Origin: Bacillus sp. SJS
Lineage (GTDB): Bacteria > Bacillota > Bacilli > Bacillales > Bacillaceae
Direction: 5' to 3'
DNA: 64,000 nucleotides
Assembly: GCF_000732485.2 (NCBI RefSeq)
Contig: NZ_JAQV02000009.1
Coordinates: forward strand, 1-64,000
The position numbers were made by a program, and so were the translations under genes. The notes beneath the pieces were generated by a model that saw only the letters and a program-made list of their open reading frames with translations, was not told where the DNA came from and did no database searches. Of this stretch, positions 33,174-41,322 are shown piece by piece (position 1 is the first letter of the stretch; every line of letters begins with the position of its first letter).

Positions 33174-33947
33174 TTATTTTCCGGAAAACTGCGGTTTTCT
33201 TTTTTCTAAAAAGGCTTCGGTCCCTTCGCGGTGGTCAGCTGAAAGACCGGCGATCCGCTGATACTGCGCTTCCTTTTCAAGCATGTCATCAAGGCTTGAG
33301 GTGAAGCTGTCCCTGATGGCCCGTTTAATCAGGCCGATAGCGGCAGTCGGCATAGCCGCCAGTCTTTCAGCAAATGCAGTCACTTCCGGCTGCAGCAGCT
33401 CGGGTTCTGTTACGCGGTAGACGAGACCAAGATCCTTCGCCTGCTGAGCGGCCACTTTTTCACCAAGAATCGCAAGCTCCAGCGCTTTAGCGGTTCCTAC
33501 GATTCTTGGAAGGTAATAGTGATTCCCGGAATCAGGGACAAGTCCGACGTGGATAAACGATTGAATAAAACTCGCTTTCTCTGAAGCAATTCGAAAATCA
33601 CAGGCTAGCGCCAAACTGAACCCGGCACCCGCTGCCACGCCATTGACAGCTGCAATGACCGGTTTTTCAAAAGCAGCCAGCGCCCGGACCATCGGATTGT
33701 AGCGGTTCCTTAAAATATCTCCATGATTCGTTTCTTCCCCGATGCTTCCCAAATCCTCACCCGAACAGAATGCCCTTCCTTCACCAGTGATCACTACACA
33801 GCGGATGGCTTCATCCGAAGCTGCTCCCTTTAATGCCTGAGTGATTTCTTTATTCATCTGCGCGGTAAAAGCATTTAGTTTATCGGGCCGGTTTAGAGTA
33901 AGCCATGCAACGCCGTTTTTCGTTTCAAACTTAATCGCTTCGTACAT
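33174..33947 (-). CDS. paaG: Ring 1,2-epoxyphenylacetyl-CoA isomerase (PaaG)
   Basis: Crotonase-fold isomerase, 257 aa. It shows GRAFCSGEDLGSI for the oxyanion hole and the PaaG-type catalytic Asp in HVGLVPDSGNHYYLPR, while the hydratase Glu positions are replaced (AAGAGFSLALACD). PaaG converts the ring epoxide made by PaaABC into oxepin-CoA. It is in line between two other paa genes with ~10-bp gaps. Confidence 0.9.
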   Translation of the reverse strand: MYEAIKFETKNGVAWLTLNRPDKLNAFTAQMNKEITQALKGAASDEAIRCVVITGEGRAFCSGEDLGSIGEETNHGDILRNRYNPMVRALAAFEKPVIAAVNGVAAGAGFSLALACDFRIASEKASFIQSFIHVGLVPDSGNHYYLPRIVGTAKALELAILGEKVAAQQAKDLGLVYRVTEPELLQPEVTAFAERLAAMPTAAIGLIKRAIRDSFTSSLDDMLEKEAQYQRIAGLSADHREGTEAFLEKRKPQFSGK

Positions 33948-33956
33948 ACAGACCCC

Positions 33957-34727
33957 CTATTTCCCCTTAAATGAAGGACGCCGCTTTTCCTGGAACGCGC
34001 TCATGCCTTCTTTCTGGTCTTCTGATGAAAAAAGCAGACTGAAGTTCTTCCGTTCAAATTGCATCCCTTCATAAACGGAGTAATCCAGCGCCTTGTATAC
34101 GGCCTCTTTGCTTAAACGGATGGAAAGCGGCGCTTTTTCTGCCAGGCTGGCTGCAAATTTCATCGTTTCTTCTATTAAAAGCTCCGGTGCGTACAGGCGG
34201 TTGACGACTCCAAAGCGCTCGGCTTCCTGTGCGGTCATCGTTTCCCCTGTCCAAATGTACTCGAGTGCCTTCGTTTTCCCCATCAGCTTTGTCAGCCGCT
34301 GTGTTCCGCCGGCTCCCGGCATGACGCCGAGATTCACTTCCGGAAAACCAAATTTCGCGGTGTCCGCAGCAAACAGCAGGTCGCAGGCAAGAGCCAGTTC
34401 AAACCCTCCGCCTAAAGCGAAGCCATGAACCGCCCCGATGATCGGCTTCTTGATGACGGTAATCCGGTCCCAATCCACAAACTGGTTGAGCAGCTCGATG
34501 CGGACAGGGTCTTCATTCGCCATTTCATCGATATCGGCTCCCGCTGCGAACGCTCTGCCGCTTCCGGTCAGAACGGTCACCCGGACATCGTCGCGCCGGT
34601 CATATTCTTCCAGCGTTTCCGCAATTTCGCGGATCATTTGCCGATTGAGTGCATTCAGAACCTTTGGCCGGTTCAGCGTAATCAGGCCGATGTTTCCGTG
34701 CACCGCCGTTTCAAGCAGGTTATCCAT
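33957..34727 (-). CDS. paaF: Enoyl-CoA hydratase (PaaF-like)
   Basis: Crotonase-fold protein of 256 aa with both hydratase glutamates (GGGFELALACD and FPEVNLGVMPGAGGTQRL). ATG 34727 overlaps the end of the EthD-like gene (stop 34720-34722), with GGTGAAGAG as ribosome site; a longer frame to 34769 is rejected because it lies within that gene. Probably 2,3-dehydroadipyl-CoA hydratase. The symbol could equally apply to the second hydratase at 28708. Confidence 0.85.
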   Translation of the reverse strand: MDNLLETAVHGNIGLITLNRPKVLNALNRQMIREIAETLEEYDRRDDVRVTVLTGSGRAFAAGADIDEMANEDPVRIELLNQFVDWDRITVIKKPIIGAVHGFALGGGFELALACDLLFAADTAKFGFPEVNLGVMPGAGGTQRLTKLMGKTKALEYIWTGETMTAQEAERFGVVNRLYAPELLIEETMKFAASLAEKAPLSIRLSKEAVYKALDYSVYEGMQFERKNFSLLFSSEDQKEGMSAFQEKRRPSFKGK

Positions 34728-35025
34728 TATGCTCTTCACCGAAGAAGAAGGTGACAAGGTTTCCTGCAAATTTCATAACGTCCTTTCCTGAAGCTTTGGA
34801 TTCGTCTGTTTTAGACGCTTCCTTGAATGCCTGCTTGCTTTCATAAAACATTTCGCACATTAAGTAGTACTCGCTCTCACCCATTGGAGAACCGGTGATT
34901 TTCGTGATTTTCACGTCCTGAAGGCCGGGGATTTTCTGTGTCAGCGGAATGTGAGTGTTGAAGTAGTACTCATCAAAGCTTTGTGTATCCTCTGGTTTTT
35001 TAAATAGGGCGACCATTTTGAACAT
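34720..35025 (-). CDS. EthD-family small dimeric alpha-beta barrel protein
   Basis: A 101-aa protein with the EthD pattern: MVALFKKPEDTQSFDEYYFN at the start and HIPLTQKIPGLQDVKI following. ATG 35025 has AAAGGAG at good spacing; the ATG at 35031 is too close to it. It lies between paaD and a hydratase and overlaps the latter, so it is clearly part of the paa operon. No EthD-type protein belongs to the E. coli paa set; it could be an isomerase or a protective factor for a reactive ring-opening product. Function unknown. Confidence 0.85.
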   Translation of the reverse strand: MFKMVALFKKPEDTQSFDEYYFNTHIPLTQKIPGLQDVKITKITGSPMGESEYYLMCEMFYESKQAFKEASKTDESKASGKDVMKFAGNLVTFFFGEEHNG

Positions 35026-35045
35026 GTTCATCTTCTCCTTTTTTT

Positions 35046-35537
35046 CTACATTAAAGTAGAGATTGGTTTCATCGCTTCAAACGGGTTCTTGCACGACTTG
35101 CAGTACAAAATGCTTCGGCAGGCTGTCGGACCGAATATATTTTCCAAGGTTGTATAACCTGAACCGCAATAGGGGCAATCCACCTTCCACATGCCGGTTT
35201 CTTCAAATAACACCGGGGGCGGGGCAATACCGAATTCCTTCAGCCGTTCGCGGCCTTCATCGGTGATCCGGTCAGAGGTCCACGGCGGACTGTAAATGAA
35301 ATCAACCTGCACAGACTGGACGACATCCAGCATTATAATAGCGCTTACAATATTCTTCTTGATCATTTCCAGGGCCGGGCATCCCATGAATGTCGGCAAT
35401 GCTTTCACCGTCGCAATACCGGATTCATAGTGAACAGACTCGATCATTCCGAGATCTATGACACTGACAGAGGGGATTTCAGGGTCCTTCACGGTTTGCA
35501 GTACCGTGAGGATTTTGTCTTTTATCTCTTTTTCCAT
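35046..35537 (-). CDS. paaD: PaaD, phenylacetyl-CoA epoxidase maturation protein (DUF59)
   Basis: A 163-aa protein with an N-terminal DUF59/MIP18 fold (VKDPEIPSVSVIDLGMIESV, then TFMGCPALEMI) and a C-terminal zinc-type CPYCGSGYT...CRSILYCKSCKNPF. PaaD is needed for activity of the PaaABC monooxygenase, probably in Fe-S or diiron assembly. ATG 35537 follows AAGGGGG; the frame reaches further into paaC but without a ribosome site. It lies 16 bp from paaC. Confidence 0.93.
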   Translation of the reverse strand: MEKEIKDKILTVLQTVKDPEIPSVSVIDLGMIESVHYESGIATVKALPTFMGCPALEMIKKNIVSAIIMLDVVQSVQVDFIYSPPWTSDRITDEGRERLKEFGIAPPPVLFEETGMWKVDCPYCGSGYTTLENIFGPTACRSILYCKSCKNPFEAMKPISTLM

Positions 35538-35553
35538 TTGTGTGAATGCCCCC

Positions 35554-36378
35554 TTACCAAACAGCCGAAGGGTCACTTCGATATACCTCCGATAACACCT
35601 CGAGTGCCGACTTTAAATCCTCCGTGTGCTCTCCATTCCGGCCGTTGCCGGATTTCATGCCGCTTGGTGCCGGCTCCGGAAGCTGAACCTGTTCAAAAAT
35701 CAGCTTGATTTTGGAGTAAAAACGCTTCTTCAGCAGCTCTTCTCCTTCGATCAGCCCATGCTTCGCCAGCTCCCCGCCAATAGCCCCAAACGTCAGCACT
35801 CCCTCAAATTCCTGCCACACCTTCTCAATGGCTCTTACCATCCTCGTTTTTGCTTCCCCTCCTGAAAGGGTCAGCTGCCTGAACCACGTTTCCCAGTGCA
35901 TTAAGTGATAATACTGCTCCATATTGATTTTCACTGCCGCCTGAGCAAGAGGTTCATAGGATGAGTTTTTCAAGGATTCGAGTTTAATTTTTTTATAGAG
36001 ATCATAAAAATAGTTTCGTACGACCGTGAATGCCCAGTCATACCTCGGTTCCTCTAAATAGGTACCCGGACCGTTGACCTCCTCTAAAATGATCGCGTTC
36101 TTCCGTTCATGAACGGGCCTTGAATGGGCCAGAGCATCAGCCGGGCCAAACCCGAGCTGTTCGAGCAGCTGATAGTAAATGGCCGCGTGCCCCATCGTAT
36201 CCTGATTAATCGAAGAGTACGCGATATCCTCTTCAATATGCGGGGCAAGGCCGAGCCATTCCGAGCCTCTGTAAGCCGTGATGAAATCATCATCGGCAAG
36301 CTGGAAAAGGAGCTCTGACAAAGCCTTCCTATAGTCATCATTTTGTTTTGCCTCAAGGGCATCGTAAACGATTGTCAT
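35554..36378 (-). CDS. paaC: PaaC, structural subunit of phenylacetyl-CoA epoxidase
   Basis: A 274-aa ferritin-like helical subunit that forms the stable AC core with PaaA. It starts with LFQLADDDFITAYRGSEWLG and contains SSINQDTMGHAAIYYQLLEQ and YYHLMHWETWFRQL, typical of PaaC. It overlaps paaB by 4 bp (ATGA). Confidence 0.93.
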   Translation of the reverse strand: MTIVYDALEAKQNDDYRKALSELLFQLADDDFITAYRGSEWLGLAPHIEEDIAYSSINQDTMGHAAIYYQLLEQLGFGPADALAHSRPVHERKNAIILEEVNGPGTYLEEPRYDWAFTVVRNYFYDLYKKIKLESLKNSSYEPLAQAAVKINMEQYYHLMHWETWFRQLTLSGGEAKTRMVRAIEKVWQEFEGVLTFGAIGGELAKHGLIEGEELLKKRFYSKIKLIFEQVQLPEPAPSGMKSGNGRNGEHTEDLKSALEVLSEVYRSDPSAVW

Positions 36379-36728
36379 TTGCTCTCCTCACCCCAGGACA
36401 AAATCTCTTTTTCATCAAGCATCCCCTGCTCATATTCACGCCATTTTTTCTTTAAATAGCCGTAGCCTTTTGTCGTCCGGTAATCTTTATTATCCAGCCG
36501 GGCGAGCGATTCGCGCTCATCCTCCGTCATTTTCCGGATGTCCGACCGCTTGACTACCCAAATATCCGCAACCGGCTCGCGGCGCATAAAGTTTTCCTGA
36601 GCCATCACGGCCGCCAGCTCATGGTTCGGTGCAAGCAGGCTGAACTGGTATTGCATAGCAGCCGATGGCGTTCGCTTGCTGAACACCTCAAACACTTCAA
36701 AAAACTCTGTCCTTTGCTTTTCCGTCAT
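36375..36728 (-). CDS. paaB: PaaB, phenylacetyl-CoA epoxidase subunit
   Basis: A 117-aa subunit that bridges AC heterodimers. It shows FEVFSKRTPSAAMQYQFSLL and the conserved ALMAAQNFMRREPVADIWVV-like segment (here AVMAQENFMRREPVADIWVV). It lies 15 bp downstream of paaA and overlaps paaC. Confidence 0.93.
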   Translation of the reverse strand: MTEKQRTEFFEVFEVFSKRTPSAAMQYQFSLLAPNHELAAVMAQENFMRREPVADIWVVKRSDIRKMTEDERESLARLDNKDYRTTKGYGYLKKKWREYEQGMLDEKEILSWGEESK

Positions 36729-36743
36729 GTGGTCAACCCCCTG

Positions 36744-37715
36744 CTACATCGCATTCTGGCTTTTCATGTTCAGGGCATCGAGCACCCATTTATTGTTTTC
36801 ATAGGCGAGCTTGCGGAGACGAAGGCGGTCCTTCGATTTCGGCCCGTTGTTTTTAATGATGTTTTTGAATTCATTCCAGTCCGGCTGCTTGTAAATCCAC
36901 AGCTTCTGATCTTCATCGAAGTGCATCGTTTCATCCGGAAGCGTCAAACCGATGGAAAGAACCCTTGGGATATACTTTGTGAAAAAATCCTGCCGGAGCT
37001 GTTCATTTGTTTTCGTTCTGATTTTGTACTTAATGGTCGTATCCTGTTTGGATGAACCGGTTGTGGCGGCACTTGCCGGACCGAAAAACATAAGCAGCGC
37101 CTCCCACCAGCGGTTGAAGGAGTCCTGGATCATCGCCTTCTGTTCCGGCGTTCCTTCTGTTAATGCGAGAATAATGGATTCCCCGTGCTGCGCATGGAAA
37201 ACCTCTTCCGCACAGATTCGCTGCAGCGCTTTAGCATAAGGGCCATAAGAGGCTCCGAGCATATTTGTCTGCGAAATAATAGCCGCACCATCTACGAGCC
37301 AGCCGATTAACCCGGCATCCGCCCATGTCGGGGCTTCCATGTGGAAGACATTATGAAACTTTAAATCTCCGCTGAACAGATCCTCCATTATGTCTTCTCT
37401 TGTTTTTCCAAGCGGAGCCATCAAGTCTTCTGTCACGCGAAGCAGCATTTGTCCGTGCCCCATCTCATCCTGAACCTTCGCCATAATGCCGAGCTTTCTC
37501 CTTAAGGACGGGGCTTTAGGGACCCATTCCTTTTCCGGAAGCGCTCCCATTATTTCGCTGATGCCATGCATGGAAATCAGTTTGATCAAAGTCAGTCTGT
37601 AATCATCCGGCATCCAGTCGTCTGCTTCAATTTTTTCGCCGGCTTCAATTCTCTCCATAAACCGATTGTACTTCTCCTGGTCGGTCCGCTGATTAAACGA
37701 GGAAGTAACGCTCAC
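36744..37715 (-). CDS. paaA: PaaA, catalytic subunit of phenylacetyl-CoA epoxidase
   Basis: A 323-aa diiron oxygenase subunit that epoxidises the aromatic ring of phenylacetyl-CoA. Iron ligands appear in KVQDEMGHGQML (ExxH) and CAEEVFHAQHGES (ExxH). GTG 37715 follows AAAGGGG. It is first in the paaABCD operon, directly behind the operator-bearing promoter. The electron-supplying reductase PaaE is not encoded in this cluster. Confidence 0.94.
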   Translation of the reverse strand: MSVTSSFNQRTDQEKYNRFMERIEAGEKIEADDWMPDDYRLTLIKLISMHGISEIMGALPEKEWVPKAPSLRRKLGIMAKVQDEMGHGQMLLRVTEDLMAPLGKTREDIMEDLFSGDLKFHNVFHMEAPTWADAGLIGWLVDGAAIISQTNMLGASYGPYAKALQRICAEEVFHAQHGESIILALTEGTPEQKAMIQDSFNRWWEALLMFFGPASAATTGSSKQDTTIKYKIRTKTNEQLRQDFFTKYIPRVLSIGLTLPDETMHFDEDQKLWIYKQPDWNEFKNIIKNNGPKSKDRLRLRKLAYENNKWVLDALNMKSQNAM

Positions 37716-37738
37716 CGCAATACCCCTTTCAAATTATA

Positions 37739-37785
37739 TGACGATTTTATAACGTTATTATATATTATCATTATATTATATTCAA
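37739..37785 (-). promoter_or_regulatory. paaA promoter and PaaX-type operator
   Basis: On the minus strand: TTGAAT (37780-37785), 17 bp, TATAAT (37757-37762). The motif TGACGATTTTATAACG (plus-strand reading, 37739-37754) begins 2 bp downstream of the -10, the same spacing as at the Phe operon. A perfect palindrome ATAACGTTAT (37749-37758) straddles the join. Confidence 0.8.
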
Positions 37786-37799
37786 TAATTTTCCTAAAG

Positions 37800-39113
37800 C
37801 TACGCAAAAGCCTGAGGAAAACGCGCATCTATTATTCTTACAGCCTTTCCCTCCGACCTTGGAATCGACTTCGGTGCAAGAATGCGCACATCAATGGATA
37901 CAAGACAGGATGACCTCATCAGCTGCTGAATATGCCTCTGCAGTTCACCGATTTTCTCATGGGTGAGATCCATCTTCACCTCTGCGTAAAGACCATCGTT
38001 TATTTCTACATGCAGGGTCACTTCGTCAAGCGGCCCCTGCTTGTGAAGGTGCAGCTGATAGTGAGGGCTGATTTCAGGTACTGTAATCAGGTAGTGCTCA
38101 ATTTCTGACGGAAATACATTGATGCCTCTGATAATCAGCATGTCATCAATACGGCCCTTGATTCTGGACATGCGCGCCGTTGTCCTCCCGCATTTGCACG
38201 GCTTTCTCGTAATGGAAGCAATGTCTCCGGTCCGGTAGCGGATAATCGGAATTGCTTCTTTCTTCAAACTCGTGAATACGAGCTCGCCAGGCTGTCCATC
38301 AGGTACCGGCTCAAAAGTGTCCGGATCGATGACCTCTGCCAGAAAATGATCCTCAGCTATATGAAGTCCGTCCTGTGCTTCGTGGCATTCCATCGCCACC
38401 CCCGGCCCCATCACTTCACTCAGCCCATAAATATCGCATGCTTTTATGCCTAGCCGATCCTCAAGCGTTCTTCGCATCTCCTCCGACCAGGGCTCTGCTC
38501 CGAATATGCCGTATTGAAGAGAGGATGAACGCGGATCCTTCCCCAGTTCCCTCATCCGTTCCGCGATATTCAGCGCATAGGAAGGGGTGCAGCAGATCAC
38601 CTCCGGCTGCAAATCCTCGATAAGCGTAATTTGACGGTCTGTATTCCCAACGGATACCGGGACAACGGCCATTCCAAGCCTTTCACCGCCAGCATGCAGT
38701 CCAAGTCCGCCGGTGAAAAGACCGTATCCATAGGCATTGTGCAAAATCCCATCCGGCGTCCCGCCTCCTATTGCGATCGCTCTTGCAGCTAAATCCGCCC
38801 AGCTTTCTATATCTTGTTTCGTATACCCCACAATCGTCGGCTTTCCTGACGTGCCCGAAGAGGCATGGATACGGATGAGATCCTTTCGATCTGCCGCAAA
38901 TAATCCGAACGGGTAATGCTTTTTTTGAGTAAAAGGCAGCTTTTGTATATCTTTCAGCTGCTGAATCTGATCCGGGGTAATACCTGCTTTTCTCAACCAT
39001 TCCTTGTAAAATGGGCTTTTCTCATAAACAGTGCGAACCGTTTTTTTCAAATCCTCCAGCTGCTGATCCTCCAAAGCATGCCTTGCAAGCGTCTCTTCCC
39101 TATGAAAAATCAA
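37800..39113 (-). CDS. paaK: Phenylacetate-CoA ligase
   Basis: Adenylate-forming enzyme, 437 aa, activating phenylacetate with ATP and CoA. P-loop-type IHASSGTSGKPTIVGYT is near residue 95, YGLSEVMGPGVAMEC near 235 and YRTGDIASI near 300; a short C-terminal domain ends RSEGKAVRIID. TTG 39113 follows AAGGGGG at 7-nt spacing. It has its own promoter and a copy of the operator motif, and lies 84 bp upstream of paaA. It allows use of external phenylacetate and salvage of phenylacetate released by the thioesterase. Confidence 0.94.
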   Translation of the reverse strand: MIFHREETLARHALEDQQLEDLKKTVRTVYEKSPFYKEWLRKAGITPDQIQQLKDIQKLPFTQKKHYPFGLFAADRKDLIRIHASSGTSGKPTIVGYTKQDIESWADLAARAIAIGGGTPDGILHNAYGYGLFTGGLGLHAGGERLGMAVVPVSVGNTDRQITLIEDLQPEVICCTPSYALNIAERMRELGKDPRSSSLQYGIFGAEPWSEEMRRTLEDRLGIKACDIYGLSEVMGPGVAMECHEAQDGLHIAEDHFLAEVIDPDTFEPVPDGQPGELVFTSLKKEAIPIIRYRTGDIASITRKPCKCGRTTARMSRIKGRIDDMLIIRGINVFPSEIEHYLITVPEISPHYQLHLHKQGPLDEVTLHVEINDGLYAEVKMDLTHEKIGELQRHIQQLMRSSCLVSIDVRILAPKSIPRSEGKAVRIIDARFPQAFA

Positions 39114-39148
39114 CCATATGCCCCCTTAAGTAATATTTCATTTTTACA

Positions 39149-39164
39149 TGACGTTTATTTATCG
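39149..39164 (-). promoter_or_regulatory. PaaX-type operator in the paaK leader
   Basis: TGACGTTTATTTATCG (plus-strand reading). It matches the Phe-operon motif TAACGTTTATTTAACG at 14 of 16 positions. It lies ~33 bp downstream of the predicted paaK -10, so it would act as a roadblock unless another promoter is used. A second AACGTT occurs at 39178-39183. Confidence 0.7.
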
Positions 39165-39196
39165 ACGTATTTAAAAAACGTTATATTTGCACTTTC

Positions 39197-39225
39197 AGCA
39201 TACATCGCTCGAAAAGGAGCGTCAA
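39197..39225 (-). promoter_or_regulatory. paaK promoter
   Basis: TTGACG (39220-39225), 17 bp, TATGCT (39197-39202) on the minus strand. The spacer holds the inverted repeat CGCTC/GAGCG (39206-39210 / 39217-39221). Confidence 0.65.
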
Positions 39226-39491
39226 TTACTTTCTGAAAATTCCATCTTTAATAACTTAAAGCGATTCAGGTGCTTGTTCACTGCTTTTCTTGTTGATTCG
39301 GAAAATACTAAAATCCATCTTTCGAACCAAACTCCTTAACATAGCAGGCACAAATGTAATATGCATGTAAAACAGTTCACATCCACTTTTACTGATTAAC
39401 ACCCGTTTTCTGAATAGTCTAATCAACCCCCTTCTTTTCTCCCGATCATCGGAAACACACCATTCATGGGACTTGGAAACGCGAACATAAA

Positions 39492-39503
39492 GGAACCGGT
39501 TCC
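39492..39503. promoter_or_regulatory. LacI-family-type operator palindrome, distal
   Basis: GGAACCGGTTCC is a perfect 12-bp palindrome with a central CpG. It shares its first 11 bases with the one at 39692-39703, 200 bp downstream next to the sacB promoter. The surrounding 39226-39650 holds no supported gene; a minus-strand frame at 39256-39507 lacks a ribosome site. Confidence 0.55.
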
Positions 39504-39650
39504 ACATTTAATGAATCCTTCTATTAAAAGTAAACGAATACATAGTCTTTCATTTTACTGCTCACCTTCCTTTACCAAATCTATATCTTTAGTCATGTGC
39601 AGATGTAAAGAAAGTCCATTATTATATTAGAACGGTTACTTTTGGCCAGT

Positions 39651-39679
39651 TTGACGAGAAACTGCACAGCCTTTATTCT
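39651..39679 (+). promoter_or_regulatory. sacB promoter
   Basis: TTGACG (39651-39656), 17 bp, TATTCT (39674-39679). Predicted start at about 39686, giving a ~155-nt leader. Confidence 0.65.
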
Positions 39680-39688
39680 GTAGTTGCA

Positions 39689-39706
39689 TGCGGAACCGGT
39701 TCTGCA
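39689..39706. promoter_or_regulatory. LacI-family-type operator palindrome at sacB +1
   Basis: TGCGGAACCGGTTCTGCA is an 18-bp inverted repeat with one mismatched pair and a central CG. It begins just after the predicted start of transcription, where a bound repressor would block sacB. It pairs with the copy at 39492-39503. Confidence 0.6.
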
Positions 39707-39718
39707 AAATGCTGCGCT

Positions 39719-39741
39719 CAAGTGGTTCAGTCACTTGTTTT
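39719..39741 (+). terminator. Leader hairpin (possible attenuator) of sacB
   Basis: CAAGTG (39719-39724) / CACTTG (39732-39737), followed by TTTT, nested in GCTGC/GCAGC. B. subtilis sacB is controlled by SacY antitermination at a leader terminator, but the known RAT consensus is not recognisable here. Confidence 0.45.
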
Positions 39742-39840
39742 ACAGATGCAGCCATCATTTATGTATTTCTTACAGTCCCTTGTCCCTTGAGTTTTACGGA
39801 AGGAAAAGTTAACTAAAACATTTAAGAAATGAGGACGATT

Positions 39841-41304
39841 ATGAACATCCAGACGATTCTTAAACGCACGACAGCATTAACTCTTACTTCTGCTTTAGTA
39901 TTAGGCGGGGGCGCTCAGGCTTTCGCTCAAGAATACAAGGATCAAAATAAAACATACGGCCAGGGCGAACTGACCCGTGAGGATATGGGCAAGATCCCAG
40001 GACAAATCGCTAAAGATAAAGCGCGCTACACAGTCCCTCAGTTCGACGAAAAGAAAATCAAAAACATTGAATCTGCAGTCGGCTATGATAAAGATGGAAA
40101 CAAGATCATGCTTGATGTGTGGGACACTTGGCCTCTAGCGAACGCTGACGGAACCGTTGCAGATTATAAAGGATACGACATCGTTTTCGGTCTTGCTGGT
40201 GACCCTAAAGACGCAAATGATACATCGATCTATATGTTCTATAAGAAAAAAGGTGATGAATCCATTGACGCTTGGAAAAATGCCGGAAAAGTTTTTGAGA
40301 ACGATAAAGTGAACCCTAATGATCCTCATCTGAAAAACAAAGATCAGGACTGGTCCGGTTCTGCGATTATGACAGAAGATGGCGAAATGCGTTTGTTCTA
40401 CACAAACCGCTCTGATCGCGAAGCAGGCAAACAAACGATTACAACAGCGCAAGTGAATATGTCACAGCCTGCATCCGAAGAATTGAAAGTGAACGGAGTA
40501 TCTGACCACAAGTCCATCTTTGACGGAGACGGCGAACTCTATCAAACGATTAAGCAGTTTACGGACGGCGGCGGAATGGAATCCGGCGATAACCATACGC
40601 TAAGAGATCCTCACTATATTGAAGAAAACGGTAAAAAATATCTTGTATTTGAAGCAAATACAGGTACTGAAACAGGCTACCAAGGGGAACAATCTTTATT
40701 TAACCGTGCCTACTACGGCGGAGATAAGTCCTTCTATGAAGCGGAAAAAGAAAAGCTAATGAACAGTGATAAGAAGAAAACAGCTGAGCTTGCAAACGGA
40801 GCAATGGGTATCATCGAACTAAACGATGACTACACTTTGAAAAGCGTGAAAAAGCCATTGCTTACTTCCAACACCGTAACAGATGAAATCGAACGTCCAA
40901 ACATCTTCAAGCATGAAGGCAAATGGTACCTCTTCACTGATACACGCGGTGCTAAAATGACAATCGACGGTGTAGATAATGAAGATATCTACATGCTTGG
41001 CTATGTAGCAGATTCACTAACAGGGAAATTCAAGCCTCTGAACGGTACAGGCATTGTGCTTCACCATGACCTGGACCCGAATGACAAAACGTTCAACTAT
41101 GCACACTATGCAATTCCGCAAAAATCCGGTGATGACTTTGTTGTAACAAGCTACATTACTAACAGAGGATTCTTCGAGGATCAGAAATCTTCATTCGCAC
41201 CAAGCTTCTTACTGAGCATTGACGGCGATCAGACTTCTGTTGTGAAAGATAGCATTCTTGAACAGGGACAGCTTGAAGTCCCAGTTGAAAAAAAGTCTAA
41301 ATAA
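39841..41304 (+). CDS. sacB: Levansucrase
   Basis: Secreted GH68 fructosyltransferase, 487 aa, making levan from sucrose. The signal peptide ends near AQAFAQE (residue ~29). Catalytic elements are VWDTWPL (nucleophile Asp), TLRDPHYIEE (transition-state Asp) and TDEIERPNIF (acid/base Glu); SGSAIM is also conserved. The end DSILEQGQLEV matches B. subtilis SacB. ATG 39841 is favoured because ATGAGGACGATT supplies the ribosome site; the ATG at 39829 has none. levB follows after a strong hairpin. Confidence 0.96.
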   Translation: MNIQTILKRTTALTLTSALVLGGGAQAFAQEYKDQNKTYGQGELTREDMGKIPGQIAKDKARYTVPQFDEKKIKNIESAVGYDKDGNKIMLDVWDTWPLANADGTVADYKGYDIVFGLAGDPKDANDTSIYMFYKKKGDESIDAWKNAGKVFENDKVNPNDPHLKNKDQDWSGSAIMTEDGEMRLFYTNRSDREAGKQTITTAQVNMSQPASEELKVNGVSDHKSIFDGDGELYQTIKQFTDGGGMESGDNHTLRDPHYIEENGKKYLVFEANTGTETGYQGEQSLFNRAYYGGDKSFYEAEKEKLMNSDKKKTAELANGAMGIIELNDDYTLKSVKKPLLTSNTVTDEIERPNIFKHEGKWYLFTDTRGAKMTIDGVDNEDIYMLGYVADSLTGKFKPLNGTGIVLHHDLDPNDKTFNYAHYAIPQKSGDDFVVTSYITNRGFFEDQKSSFAPSFLLSIDGDQTSVVKDSILEQGQLEVPVEKKSK

Positions 41305-41322
41305 GACAACTTAAGAAGAACG

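Noticed and set aside
39256-39507. Minus-strand 83-codon frame upstream of sacB
   Set aside because: No ribosome site, no family, and its start overlaps an operator-like palindrome.
39686-39840. SacY/SacT RAT antiterminator in the sacB leader
   Set aside because: A hairpin with T run exists but the RAT consensus could not be matched.
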